Below are positions 5,570 to 14,469 of a stretch of 41,411 nucleotides of DNA, piece by piece. The DNA comes from an uncultured Spirochaetales bacterium (GTDB taxonomy: Bacteria; Spirochaetota; Spirochaetia; Sphaerochaetales; Sphaerochaetaceae): assembly GCA_949285905.1 (NCBI GenBank), contig CASDZV010000010.1, forward strand, positions 1 through 41,411, in the 5' to 3' direction. Below the pieces are notes generated by a model, which worked only from the letters and a program-made list of their open reading frames with translations, had not been told where the DNA came from and ran no database searches. Position numbers and translations under genes: made by a program. Positions within the stretch are counted from its first letter, which is position 1. Every line of letters begins with the position of its first letter.

Positions 5570-8086
5570 ATGTACATTACAAAACGGGACGGAAGACAGG
5601 AAGATTTTGATATTTCCAAGATTGAGAATGCTATCAGGAAATCGCTGGAGAGCACCGGAAAGGAGTTTCCATCAACTCTTGCACCTGCGCTTGCAGAGAC
5701 TGTGGCAGCCTCGCTTTCTCCTGACCGTGTATGGAGTGTCGAGGAAATACAGGATGCTGCAGAGAAGACACTGATGGCTGCCGGAGAGTTCGAAGCCGCG
5801 AAGAACTATATCCTCTTCCGCAGCAGACGCACCGAGCTGAGGAATGAAAGGGAACGTATCCTTTCGCACTATCCCGACCGTTCGCTTGACTCTGTGCTGG
5901 CAGAAATCCAGCGCGACTTCCCCAGCGAGAAGTATTCTCTGTCAATTCTTGCAGATAAATTCATCTCATTCTCAAAGTCCGGCATGGGCGAGGAAGAGGA
6001 GGAGAATGCTCTTGTGAGAGCCGCAGTCGAGCTCACTGGCCCGCAGTCGCCGTCATGGGAATTCATTGCAGCGCGCTTCCTGCTTTTTTCCTTCCGCACA
6101 CGTCTTGGTACGCTGCTTCAGAAGCAGGGCATACGCAGCTTCTCTGACAAAGTCCGTTATCTCACAGAAGAAGGGCTTTATGGCTCATATATCGCAGAGA
6201 ACTACAGCGCTGAAGAGCTGGATGAAGCAGCCTCTTTCATCGATGACAGCCGCGATAAGCTCTTCACATATTCCGGGCTTGATCTCCTTCTGAAACGGTA
6301 TGTCATCCATACCCATAGCCATGAAGCAATGGAGACTCCGCAGGAGATGTTCCTAGGTATTGCACTTCATCTTGCAATGCCAGAGAAGAAGGAGCGCATG
6401 AAATGGGTTCTGGCATTTTATGACATGCTCTCACGCATGGAAGTAACGATGGCTACGCCAACACTTGCAAATGCACGTAAGCCTATTCATCAGCTCTCTT
6501 CCTGCTTCATTGATACAGTCCCGGACTCGCTCAGCGGCATTTACCGCTCCCTCGACAACTTCGCAAAAGTCTCCAAGTTCGGAGGCGGGATGGGTATGTA
6601 TTTCGGTAAAGTCAGGGCAAACGGATCGGCTATCAGAGGGTTCGAAGGCGCTGCAGGCGGGATTATCCGCTGGATCAGACTTGTCAATGACACAGCTGTT
6701 GCTGTTGATCAGCTTGGTGTCAGGGCAGGGGCTGTTGCAGTCTATCTCGATGTCTGGCATCGCGACCTTCCGGAGTTTTTGAACCTCCGTACCAACAATG
6801 GCGATGACAGAATGAAAGCTCATGACGTCTTTCCAGCCATCTCATATCCAGATTACTTCTGGCAGCTCTGTTCAGAAAGCCTGGATCAGATGTGGTATAT
6901 GATGTGTCCTCATGAAGTATGGACTATCAAAGGCTATCATCTTGAGGATTTCTATGGCGATGAATGGACTGAGCGCTATCTCGACTGTGTGCGTGACAAC
7001 CGCATCAGGAAACGCTCCATCCTCCTGAAAGACCTTGTGCGCCTGATTCTCAAAAGCGCAGTGGAGACTGGTACGCCATTTGTCTTCAACCGCGATGAAG
7101 TGAACAGAATGAATCCTAACAAGCATTGTGGCATGATCTACTCATCCAATCTCTGCACAGAGATCGCGCAGAACATGTCTGAGATTGAAGATGTTTCCAT
7201 CACAACATCAACAGAAGATGGCGATACTGTTGTTGTCACGAAGACGAAGCCCGGCAGCTTTGTTGTATGCAATCTCGCCTCCCTCTGCCTTGGTAATATT
7301 GATGTGAAGGACAAGGATAAGCTTTCTGCGCTTGTGAAGACTGTCGTGCGGGCACTGGACAATGTCATTTCCCTCAATTTCTATCCAGTGCCTTATGCAA
7401 GGCTTACAAATGATGAGTACCGTTCAATTGGGCTCGGTGTTTCCGGTTATCATCATATGCTGGCGAAGAACGGCATAAGATGGGAAAGCGAGGAGCATCT
7501 CTCGTTTGTCGACAGCGTCTTCGAGACAATAAGCTATGCAGCTATTGAGGCTTCTATGGAGCTGGGGAAGGAGAAAGGCGTGTATAAGCATTTCAAAGGG
7601 AGCGAGTGGGATACAGGGCTCTTCTTCGAGCGCCGTGGATATACTTCTCCTGAATGGAACATGCTCCGTGCCAAAGTCCATGAGAACGGCATGAGGAATG
7701 CATATCTCCTGGCCATCGCGCCGACATCCTCGACAAGCATTCTCTCCGGCACGAGTGCAGGTGTGGATCCTGTGATGAAGCGCTTCTTCTACGAAGAGAA
7801 GAAAGGCAGTATGCTTCCACGCACCGCTCCCGAGCTCTCAGGAAAGACATGGTGGTATTATAAAGCAGCTCATGAGATTGACCAGAGCTGGTCTGTGAGG
7901 GCATGCGGGGTGAGGCAGCGCCATATCGATCAGGCACAGAGTATGAACTTGTACATTACAAATGACTATACGATGAGAGAGGTCCTGAACCTTCTCATCC
8001 TCGCATGGAAGAGCCATGTGAAGACACTGTACTACGTGCGCTCCAAAAGTCTGGAAGTCGAGGAGTGCGAGAGCTGTTCAAGCTAG
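5570..8086 (+). CDS. nrdA: Class I ribonucleoside-diphosphate reductase, large (alpha) subunit
   Basis: This 838-residue catalytic subunit reduces ribonucleotides to deoxyribonucleotides. An N-terminal ATP-cone (about 1-95, starting MYITKRDGRQEDFD) is the allosteric activity site. The active site shows C312 in LSSCF, the N527/C529/E531 set in SSNLCTE, and the partner cysteine C567 in VVCNLAS. A C-terminal redox pair lies in EECESC. The FGGGMG turn is at about 337-342. The start ATG at 5570 follows AGGAG at 5 bp; an in-frame GTG at 5555 would sit inside the NrdR box and is rejected. It is followed 8 bp later by nrdB. The promoter region carries Fur-type and NrdR sites. Confidence 0.96.
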   Translation: MYITKRDGRQEDFDISKIENAIRKSLESTGKEFPSTLAPALAETVAASLSPDRVWSVEEIQDAAEKTLMAAGEFEAAKNYILFRSRRTELRNERERILSHYPDRSLDSVLAEIQRDFPSEKYSLSILADKFISFSKSGMGEEEEENALVRAAVELTGPQSPSWEFIAARFLLFSFRTRLGTLLQKQGIRSFSDKVRYLTEEGLYGSYIAENYSAEELDEAASFIDDSRDKLFTYSGLDLLLKRYVIHTHSHEAMETPQEMFLGIALHLAMPEKKERMKWVLAFYDMLSRMEVTMATPTLANARKPIHQLSSCFIDTVPDSLSGIYRSLDNFAKVSKFGGGMGMYFGKVRANGSAIRGFEGAAGGIIRWIRLVNDTAVAVDQLGVRAGAVAVYLDVWHRDLPEFLNLRTNNGDDRMKAHDVFPAISYPDYFWQLCSESLDQMWYMMCPHEVWTIKGYHLEDFYGDEWTERYLDCVRDNRIRKRSILLKDLVRLILKSAVETGTPFVFNRDEVNRMNPNKHCGMIYSSNLCTEIAQNMSEIEDVSITTSTEDGDTVVVTKTKPGSFVVCNLASLCLGNIDVKDKDKLSALVKTVVRALDNVISLNFYPVPYARLTNDEYRSIGLGVSGYHHMLAKNGIRWESEEHLSFVDSVFETISYAAIEASMELGKEKGVYKHFKGSEWDTGLFFERRGYTSPEWNMLRAKVHENGMRNAYLLAIAPTSSTSILSGTSAGVDPVMKRFFYEEKKGSMLPRTAPELSGKTWWYYKAAHEIDQSWSVRACGVRQRHIDQAQSMNLYITNDYTMREVLNLLILAWKSHVKTLYYVRSKSLEVEECESCSS

Positions 8087-8094
8087 GAGAAAAT

Positions 8095-9138
8095 ATGCAG
8101 GAACTGAAGAGAAAACCGCTTTTCAACCCAGATGGTGACATTGAAGTTGAAAAAAGACGTATGATTGGCGGTAATACGACCAATCTCAATGATTTCAATA
8201 ACATGAAGTATGGCTGGGTATCTGACTGGTACAGACAAGCGATGAACAACTTCTGGATTCCGGAGGAGATCAATCTCTCGCAGGACCTGAAGGATTATCA
8301 CAATCTTCTGCCAGCGGAGAGAAAGGCCTATGACAAGATTCTCTCGTTTCTTGTCTTCCTGGATAGCCTTCAGACAGCGAATCTGCCTAATGTCACGGAT
8401 TATATCACTGCAAACGAAGTCGGGCTCTGCCTTCATATCCAGACATTCCAGGAATGTATCCACAGCCAGGCATACTCCTATATGCTCGATACAATCTGCT
8501 CTCCGGAGGAGCGTGACGGAATTCTTTTTCAGTGGAGGACGGATGAGCACCTTCTGAGGCGGAATACATTCATTGGAAACTGCTACAATGATTTTGTCGG
8601 TCACAGGGATCTGAAGCACCTTGTGAAAGTGCTGTTTGCCAATTACATCCTGGAGGGAATTTACTTCTACTCAGGCTTCATGTTCTTCTACAACCTTTCC
8701 AGAAACGGCAAGATGCCTGGATCCGCACAGGAAATCAGGTATATCAACAGGGATGAGAACACTCATCTCTGGCTTTTCAGGAACATCATTCTCGAACTGA
8801 AGAAGGAAGAGAGCGGGATGTTCACCGATGAGCTTGTCGAGGAGTACAAGGAAATGATGAGAGAAGGCGTCAGACAGGAAGCCGCGTGGGGAGAGTATGT
8901 CATTGGCGATGATATTCCTGGCCTTACACGTACAATGGTCTCTGATTACATCCATTATCTTGGCAATCTCCGCTCTCAGAGTCTGGGGCTTGGCGAGCTC
9001 TATCCAGGATTCAGTGAAGAGCCGGAGAATATGTCATGGGTGTCGCAGTACTCCAATGCAAACATGGTCAAGACTGATTTCTTCGAAGCGCGGAGTACTG
9101 CCTATGCAAAAGCCTCAGCTCTTGTTGATGACCTTTGA
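8095..9138 (+). CDS. nrdB: Class I ribonucleoside-diphosphate reductase, small (beta) subunit
   Basis: This 347-residue ferritin-like radical subunit holds the metal centre that oxidises the NrdA active-site cysteine. All six carboxylate/histidine ligands of the class I pattern can be read: Asp in FLDSLQ, Glu and His in QECIHSQAY, Glu in YILEGIYFY, and Glu and His in NRDENTHLW. The residue four after the first His is Tyr, so the radical tyrosine is present; class Ic Chlamydia-type proteins have Phe there. The NLSRNGKMPGSAQEI loop resembles Treponema/Chlamydia-type subunits. The ATG at 8095 is preceded by AGGAGAA, which overlaps the nrdA stop. No nrdI or nrdH is adjacent, arguing against class Ib. 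The 3' end overlaps the convergent xanthine dehydrogenase gene by 24 bp. Confidence 0.95.
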   Translation: MQELKRKPLFNPDGDIEVEKRRMIGGNTTNLNDFNNMKYGWVSDWYRQAMNNFWIPEEINLSQDLKDYHNLLPAERKAYDKILSFLVFLDSLQTANLPNVTDYITANEVGLCLHIQTFQECIHSQAYSYMLDTICSPEERDGILFQWRTDEHLLRRNTFIGNCYNDFVGHRDLKHLVKVLFANYILEGIYFYSGFMFFYNLSRNGKMPGSAQEIRYINRDENTHLWLFRNIILELKKEESGMFTDELVEEYKEMMREGVRQEAAWGEYVIGDDIPGLTRTMVSDYIHYLGNLRSQSLGLGELYPGFSEEPENMSWVSQYSNANMVKTDFFEARSTAYAKASALVDDL

Positions 9139-11676
9139 GTATGGTGTGCTCCTGAGCGGCAGTTCATGCCGCTCTATGCCGTCTATGCGCATATAAGCAT
9201 TCGCAATGGCCGGGGCTGTCGGGATTGTGCATAGTTCCCCGACGCCCTTTGCGCCATATGAGGAAGGAAGCATTCCCTCAGCTTGTACCAGTATTGTTTC
9301 GATTTCAGGCCTGTCTGTGGTTCTCAGAAGTCCCAGTGTGCCATATTTCGACTTAACAATACCGCCATCGGTGATGAAGTTTTCTGTGAGAGCATATCCC
9401 ATCCCCATCAGGACACCACCTTCTATCTGCCCCTCTATTGCTTTTCTGTTGATCACGGTGCCGGCATCGCACGCGGCTGTGATTCTCTTCACTCTTCCAT
9501 TCTCATCAAGCTCTGCGACCTGGGCAGAGTATGAATAAGCCAGATGCGAGACGGGGTTAGGCTTAGTGCTGGTTATCGGATCGGTCGGGTAGTCGAACTC
9601 TGCTTCAACCTCAGTGCCGTCAGCCTCATCGAGTGTTTTCCCATCCAGTGCTTTCTGCAGTTTCAGTGCCGCAAGGCGTACAGCTTCCCCTGTGAACGCA
9701 GTCTGCCGTGAGGCTGTCGATGTGCCGCTGTCCGGTGTGCGTTCTGTGTCTGGTGGTTCCACTATGAAGTTCTCGCTGCCGAGCTTCAGAGTCTCTGCTG
9801 CAATCTGGAGCATGACTGTTCCAATGCCCTGCCCCATGCACGCTGCGGAGGATCTGATATGTATCTTCCCGTTCTCTACGGAGAGGATGCAGCGTCCTGC
9901 ATCAGGAACACCTACACCCACACCGCTGTTCTTCATTGCAAGTGCAATACCTGTACGGCTTGATGAGAAGTAAGCCTCTTTCACAGCTTCCAGACATTCT
10001 GCAATTCCCGTATCGGGAGATGCTATCTGGCCATTTGGCATCACATCTCCGGGCCTCAAGACATTCCTGAACCTTATTTCATATGGAGAAAGGCCAGCAA
10101 GGCGGGCGAGTCTGTCCATGGCGCATTCCATGGCAAAGCAGGACTGCGTTACCCCGAATCCCCTGAATGCCCCGGCAGGAACATTATTTGTGTAGAGCGC
10201 TTTTCCGTCGACTTCGAAGTTCTGGAAATTATAAGGACCGGATGCATGTGTGCATGCTCTCTGCAGAACTGGTCCGCCAAGGGAGGCGTATGCGCCTGTA
10301 TCCGCGATGATCTCAGCTTTCATGCCCTTGATTCTCCCGCTTCTGTCTGCGCCGAGATGGATATGTATTTTCATAGGATGGCGCTTGGGATGAACTTCCA
10401 GACTCTCCTGTCTTGAGAGCTTCACTTTCACAGGCCGCTTCAGTAAGAAAGCTGCAAGAGCCGCGTGATGCTGGACTGACATGTCTTCCTTGCCTCCGAA
10501 GCCTCCTCCGACCAGTGTAGCCTGTACCCGTACTTTCTCCTCGGGCAGAGCAAGCATTCTTGCAATCTCTCTCTGGTCATCGTATACAGACTGGTCTGAT
10601 GCATAGACAAATACACCGTCGCGGTAAGGCTTTGCGACTGCACATTCCGGTTCCATGAATGCGTGCTCCGTAAATGGTGTCGTATAGGTCTCATCGATAA
10701 TGAGCTCGCTTTCACTGAGGGCCTTATCCGCATCGCCACGTGATATATGTTCATGATCCATCACATTGGATCGGCCTTCATGGACCTGTATGCTCTCTGT
10801 GAGCGCTTCTTCTGGTGAGAACACTCCCTCAAGCTCTTCATAGTCAATGTGGATCTTGCTCTTGATGCGGTGCAGTGCTTCTTCAGATTCTGCGACAACT
10901 ATGCAAAGAGCATCTCCTATATACTGTGTCGTCTTCCCTTTTGCAATGAGCACAGGCCAGTCCGCAATAAGATGACCATGGATATTGTTCGGTACATCCT
11001 CTGCCGTTATGACGCTGACAAAGCCTTCCTCGTTCTCAGCTTCTGCTGTATCTATTCCGAGAAGTCTGATACGTGGCTTTGGAGCTCTGAGCGCGGAGGC
11101 ATAAAGCATCCCGTCAATGTGGATATCATCGGTATAAACACCTGTTCCGAGTGCCTTCTCATGGGCGTCGATACGAGCCATGTTCCCGGAAAGCTCCGGA
11201 TTCATGTCCTCTTCTGGTATTGGAGTATTATCACGGATTATTCCGGCGGCAAGAAGAACTGCGTTCTCGATTTTCACATATCCTGTACACCTGCAGATAT
11301 TCCCCCTCAGTGCCTTCTTCACATCGTCTCTGGATGGCGAGGAGTTGGAGTCGATGAGAGCTTTTGCGGCCATAATCATACCAGGAGTGCAGAAACCGCA
11401 CTGCACTGCACCAGCTTCTGTGAAGGCATAACTGTAGACAGCTTTCTCCCTCTCGGACAGCCCTTCAATAGTGATGACTTCAGCTCCATCCAGCTTTGAG
11501 AGTTTCTGTGTGCATGCTTTCCGCAGCTTCCCATTGATAATAACAGAGCAAGCTCCGCATGCTCCTTCTGAGCAGCCATCCTTCACGCCTGTCAAATGCA
11601 ATGTATCGCGTAAGTATCTGAGGAGGGTAGTGTCCTCCTCTGTAGTATATTGCTTGTTGTTGATAATAATTGTCAT
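9115..11676 (-). CDS. Xanthine dehydrogenase-family molybdenum hydroxylase (selenium-dependent XDH type, fused FeS and Mo subunits)
   Basis: In this 853-residue protein the N-terminal 2Fe-2S module (C35, C40, C43, C55) and the helical 2Fe-2S module (C93, C96, C128, C130) are fused directly to the molybdopterin-binding domain (about 170-850). No FAD domain lies between them. The substrate/cofactor signatures GGGFGGKED, AFRGFG and the C-terminal catalytic-glutamate motif GAKGVGEL are present. This architecture and length match the selenium-dependent xanthine dehydrogenase family, in which selenium is a labile cofactor and not selenocysteine; no in-frame TGA is seen. The likely reaction is purine hydroxylation. 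Maturation genes and a FAD subunit are absent locally. GGGGAG precedes the ATG. It probably shares a transcript with the dCMP deaminase upstream on the minus strand. Confidence 0.87.
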   Translation of the reverse strand: MTIIINNKQYTTEEDTTLLRYLRDTLHLTGVKDGCSEGACGACSVIINGKLRKACTQKLSKLDGAEVITIEGLSEREKAVYSYAFTEAGAVQCGFCTPGMIMAAKALIDSNSSPSRDDVKKALRGNICRCTGYVKIENAVLLAAGIIRDNTPIPEEDMNPELSGNMARIDAHEKALGTGVYTDDIHIDGMLYASALRAPKPRIRLLGIDTAEAENEEGFVSVITAEDVPNNIHGHLIADWPVLIAKGKTTQYIGDALCIVVAESEEALHRIKSKIHIDYEELEGVFSPEEALTESIQVHEGRSNVMDHEHISRGDADKALSESELIIDETYTTPFTEHAFMEPECAVAKPYRDGVFVYASDQSVYDDQREIARMLALPEEKVRVQATLVGGGFGGKEDMSVQHHAALAAFLLKRPVKVKLSRQESLEVHPKRHPMKIHIHLGADRSGRIKGMKAEIIADTGAYASLGGPVLQRACTHASGPYNFQNFEVDGKALYTNNVPAGAFRGFGVTQSCFAMECAMDRLARLAGLSPYEIRFRNVLRPGDVMPNGQIASPDTGIAECLEAVKEAYFSSSRTGIALAMKNSGVGVGVPDAGRCILSVENGKIHIRSSAACMGQGIGTVMLQIAAETLKLGSENFIVEPPDTERTPDSGTSTASRQTAFTGEAVRLAALKLQKALDGKTLDEADGTEVEAEFDYPTDPITSTKPNPVSHLAYSYSAQVAELDENGRVKRITAACDAGTVINRKAIEGQIEGGVLMGMGYALTENFITDGGIVKSKYGTLGLLRTTDRPEIETILVQAEGMLPSSYGAKGVGELCTIPTAPAIANAYMRIDGIERHELPLRSTPYSKVINKS

Positions 11677-11766
11677 GGCATCTCCCCGCGCTTTTTTCGG
11701 TTTGGCCGCTAAGCCACTGGCCGTGATACCAATCCTTTATTATTCTCCTGTTGCTTTACGTTGCAG

Positions 11767-12258
11767 TCAAGCTTTTAATGACAGTACAAGCTCCGCTCTC
11801 TCTGTTTTCAGCGGTTCGAATGCAACACCTGCTTCACTGAGCATCTTCTTGCTTGCAAGTGTCGAGTCCGATGTCTCATATTTGTCAGACAGGTATACCA
11901 CCTTCCTGATTCCTGACTGGATGATGGCTTTTGCACATTCATTGCATGGGAAAAGCGCTACATAGAGTGTCGCGCCCTTAAGGTTTGCTATTGTTGAATT
12001 GAGAATGGCATTCAGCTCTGCATGGCATACATACGGATACTTCGTCTCAAGCCATTCACCCTCTCTTTCCCATGGCAGGTCATCATCAGAGCATCCTGTA
12101 GGAAATCCGTTGTACCCTACACCTACAATCTTCTTTTCCGGGGAGACGATGCAAGCACCAACCTGTGTGTTCGGATCCTTTGATCTCATGGACGACAGCA
12201 CCGCAATCCCCATGAAGTATTCATCCCATGAAATATGGTTTTCTCTTTTTCCTGACAT
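11767..12258 (-). CDS. dCMP deaminase family protein
   Basis: This 163-residue zinc-dependent cytidine/deoxycytidylate deaminase has the zinc ligands H79 in CHAE (with E81 as proton shuttle) and C105 and C108 in PCNEC. The N-terminal SWDEYFMGIAVLSSMRSKDPNTQVGA segment is characteristic of dCMP deaminases (ComEB/Dcd type), which make dUMP for thymidylate synthesis. It stands next to the xanthine dehydrogenase and close to nrdAB, so several nucleotide genes cluster here. GGAGGATAT precedes the ATG. A minus-strand TATAAT lies at 12285-12280 with a poor -35, so it may have its own promoter in the 37-bp gap after the hydrolase gene. Confidence 0.9.
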   Translation of the reverse strand: MSGKRENHISWDEYFMGIAVLSSMRSKDPNTQVGACIVSPEKKIVGVGYNGFPTGCSDDDLPWEREGEWLETKYPYVCHAELNAILNSTIANLKGATLYVALFPCNECAKAIIQSGIRKVVYLSDKYETSDSTLASKKMLSEAGVAFEPLKTERAELVLSLKA

Positions 12259-12295
12259 ATATCCTCCGTTCCCTCTGTGATTATATAAGAGATTA

Positions 12296-13195
12296 TCAGT
12301 ATTTCCTGAAGAATGCGATGATTTTGTCCATCAGTTCGCTCTGTATGGACCTGTACATCAGAAGAGCGTGGTGTGTGTGGTTGCATTCACTTCCCATCTC
12401 AGTCTCAATGAATGCAGATTCTGTGTCTGTTTCTTTTCTGATTATTTTCTGATTTGAAAACGGCACGGTTCTGTCGCCTCTGTCGTGAATTGACAGAAGC
12501 GGGGTATGTATTCTCCCCAGGTCTTTCCTTATGCTCTTCAGATTCCATACAAGAGATGCGCCCTGTTTAGGAAAGAGTCCCTTGTAGCCTTTCCACTCCT
12601 CATTGCCATCGTTTGAAGATGGTTTTGACGTGACTATGCCTGCATTGAGAGCCGGGGTGAATACTCCGATGATACGTGCCAGATAGGAAGACCATGAGGT
12701 CACTGTCCTGTCCCTGAAAAAGGAGTTGTAGACAACTGGGGCGCCAACAGTCACTGTGGCAGCAGGCATGTGATGCTCTGCTATCTTCAGCGCCATTGCC
12801 CCTCCCATTGATGTGCCGATTACATATACTTTGCCGTATGACTGGGTGAGATTCAGATAATACTCTTCTATCCACATGTACCATGAAGAGAAATTCGTTT
12901 TGACAAACGCATGCCAGTCAGTACCGAATGTGGGGATAAGAGGTGCATAGACATCATAGCCTTCTGCTTTCATACGCTCTGCTGCATAACGGTACATCGC
13001 CGGTGTTGTAGGGTATCCATGTATCATCAGCACGGCTTTGTCAGAGCCCTGCCGGATTATGATAGACCTGCAATCAGGAGAGAAGCATCTGTCCTCGCAG
13101 CTCTGAAGCTTCTCCGGTTTCTCATGGTAGAAAAGAAGGCACGATGACCAGATGTAGATGAAAGCAATCAGTATGAGAAGAACGCACCAGATCAT
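12296..13195 (-). CDS. Membrane-anchored alpha/beta hydrolase (esterase/lipase-like)
   Basis: This 299-residue protein has one N-terminal hydrophobic segment (about residues 2-22, VLLILIAFIYIWSS), which acts as an uncleaved anchor or signal. A serine hydrolase fold follows. The oxyanion region is MIHGYPTTP (57-65) and the nucleophile is S129 in GTSMGG. The acid is probably D241 in HDRGDRTVP, and the histidine lies in the CNHTHHALL segment (273-276). The layout resembles carboxylesterases and monoacylglycerol lipases; the substrate is unknown. It stands between the oad operon terminator and the dCMP deaminase and is probably transcribed with the latter. Confidence 0.8.
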   Translation of the reverse strand: MIWCVLLILIAFIYIWSSCLLFYHEKPEKLQSCEDRCFSPDCRSIIIRQGSDKAVLMIHGYPTTPAMYRYAAERMKAEGYDVYAPLIPTFGTDWHAFVKTNFSSWYMWIEEYYLNLTQSYGKVYVIGTSMGGAMALKIAEHHMPAATVTVGAPVVYNSFFRDRTVTSWSSYLARIIGVFTPALNAGIVTSKPSSNDGNEEWKGYKGLFPKQGASLVWNLKSIRKDLGRIHTPLLSIHDRGDRTVPFSNQKIIRKETDTESAFIETEMGSECNHTHHALLMYRSIQSELMDKIIAFFRKY

Positions 13196-13219
13196 AGAGC
13201 CATCTTAGCACAGGAGATG

Positions 13220-13247
13220 AAAAAAGCGGACCATTTCTGATCCGCTT
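13220..13247 (-). terminator. Intrinsic terminator of oadGAB
   Basis: On the minus strand AAGCGGA (13247-13241) pairs with TCCGCTT (13230-13224) across a 10-nt loop and is followed by a run of T (through 13220). It lies 18 bp after the oadB stop. Confidence 0.85.
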
Positions 13248-13264
13248 CATGGTGCATATTGCAA

Positions 13265-14458
13265 TCAGAGTGCTGCCATCATTGTAGGAACAACGGAGAT
13301 AAGCACACCGGCTGCGACTGCAGAACCGATAACTCCAGATACGTTCGGTCCCATAGCATGCATGAGAAGGAAGTTCTGTGAGTCTTCTTTCTGTCCTTCC
13401 TTGCTTGATACACGTGCAGCCATTGGAACTGCGGAGACACCAGCAGAACCGATGAGAGGATTGACAGGATGCTTGGGGTCGACCTTGTTCATCAGCTTTG
13501 CAATGAGAACACCGCCAGCTGTGCCGAAGCCGAAAGCAACCATGCCCAGCACGAGGATACCGAGTGTTTCAAGATTGAGGAAGACATCAGCTGCCATCTT
13601 CGAGCCGACTGCAAGGCCGAGGAAGATTGTTACTGTGTTCATCAGGGCATTCTGCATTGTATCTGACAGTCTCTTCATGACACCACACTCTGTTGCGAGG
13701 TTTCCGAACATGAGGGCACCGATGAGTGAACATGCAGAAGGCAGGAGGATTGCACATACTGTGATAACCATGATCGGGAATACAATCTTCTCTGTCTTAG
13801 ATACCGGTCTCAGCTGCTCCATCCTGATAAGTCTTTCCTTCTTTGTTGTCAGAGCTCTCATGATAGGCGGCTGGATGATTGGTACCAGTGCCATGTATGA
13901 GTATGCGGCAACAGCAATCGATCCAAGGTATTCAGGAGCAAGACGGCTTGTTACATAGATTGATGTAGGGCCATCTGCACCACCGATGATACCAATTGAT
14001 GATGCGACATTGAGGTCGAAGTTGATACCAGGAATGAATGACAGGAGAAGAGCTCCGATGAGCGCGGTGAATATACCGAGCTGAGCGGCTGCTCCCATAA
14101 GCAGAGTCTTCGGGTTCGCGATAAGCGGTCCGAAATCTGTCATCGCACCAACACCCATGAAGATGAGCACAGGGAAGAGACCTGAGTCGATACCAGCTTC
14201 GAAGAGCACTTTGATGAATCCTGCGTCTCCGGATGTAGGATCAACAGAAGCGATGTATGCGAAAGGAATGTTGGAAAGAATACATCCCATTGCGATAGGT
14301 ACAAGCAGGAGTGGTTCAAACCCCTTCTTGATTCCAAGATACAGCAGTACGAAGCCCACGAGGATCATCAGGCCGTTTCCCCAGCCGCCTGGCTGGAGGA
14401 AACCGTAGATACCTGTCGTAAGCAGAAGCTGCTGGAAGCCATTTAGAATTGCGTCCAT
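13265..14458 (-). CDS. oadB: Na+-translocating decarboxylase beta subunit (OadB/MmdB family)
   Basis: This 397-residue polytopic membrane protein, with about ten hydrophobic segments, decarboxylates carboxybiotin and couples this to outward Na+ pumping. The family-defining [17 protein letters not shown] motif is present near residues 158-174, with its essential Asp. A second conserved Asn/Ser-rich region, [18 protein letters not shown], lies near the C terminus. It is the last gene of oadG-oadA-oadB; the ATG is preceded by AGAGG and starts 11 bp after oadA. The beta subunit does not reveal the substrate (oxaloacetate, methylmalonyl-CoA or glutaconyl-CoA); the alpha subunit points to oxaloacetate/pyruvate. 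Confidence 0.94.
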   Translation of the reverse strand: MDAILNGFQQLLLTTGIYGFLQPGGWGNGLMILVGFVLLYLGIKKGFEPLLLVPIAMGCILSNIPFAYIASVDPTSGDAGFIKVLFEAGIDSGLFPVLIFMGVGAMTDFGPLIANPKTLLMGAAAQLGIFTALIGALLLSFIPGINFDLNVASSIGIIGGADGPTSIYVTSRLAPEYLGSIAVAAYSYMALVPIIQPPIMRALTTKKERLIRMEQLRPVSKTEKIVFPIMVITVCAILLPSACSLIGALMFGNLATECGVMKRLSDTMQNALMNTVTIFLGLAVGSKMAADVFLNLETLGILVLGMVAFGFGTAGGVLIAKLMNKVDPKHPVNPLIGSAGVSAVPMAARVSSKEGQKEDSQNFLLMHAMGPNVSGVIGSAVAAGVLISVVPTMMAAL

Positions 14459-14469
14459 TTACTTACCTC

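Noticed and set aside
9115..11676. Selenocysteine (in-frame TGA/SECIS) in the xanthine dehydrogenase
   Set aside because: The frame is uninterrupted and the relevant family uses a non-encoded selenium cofactor.
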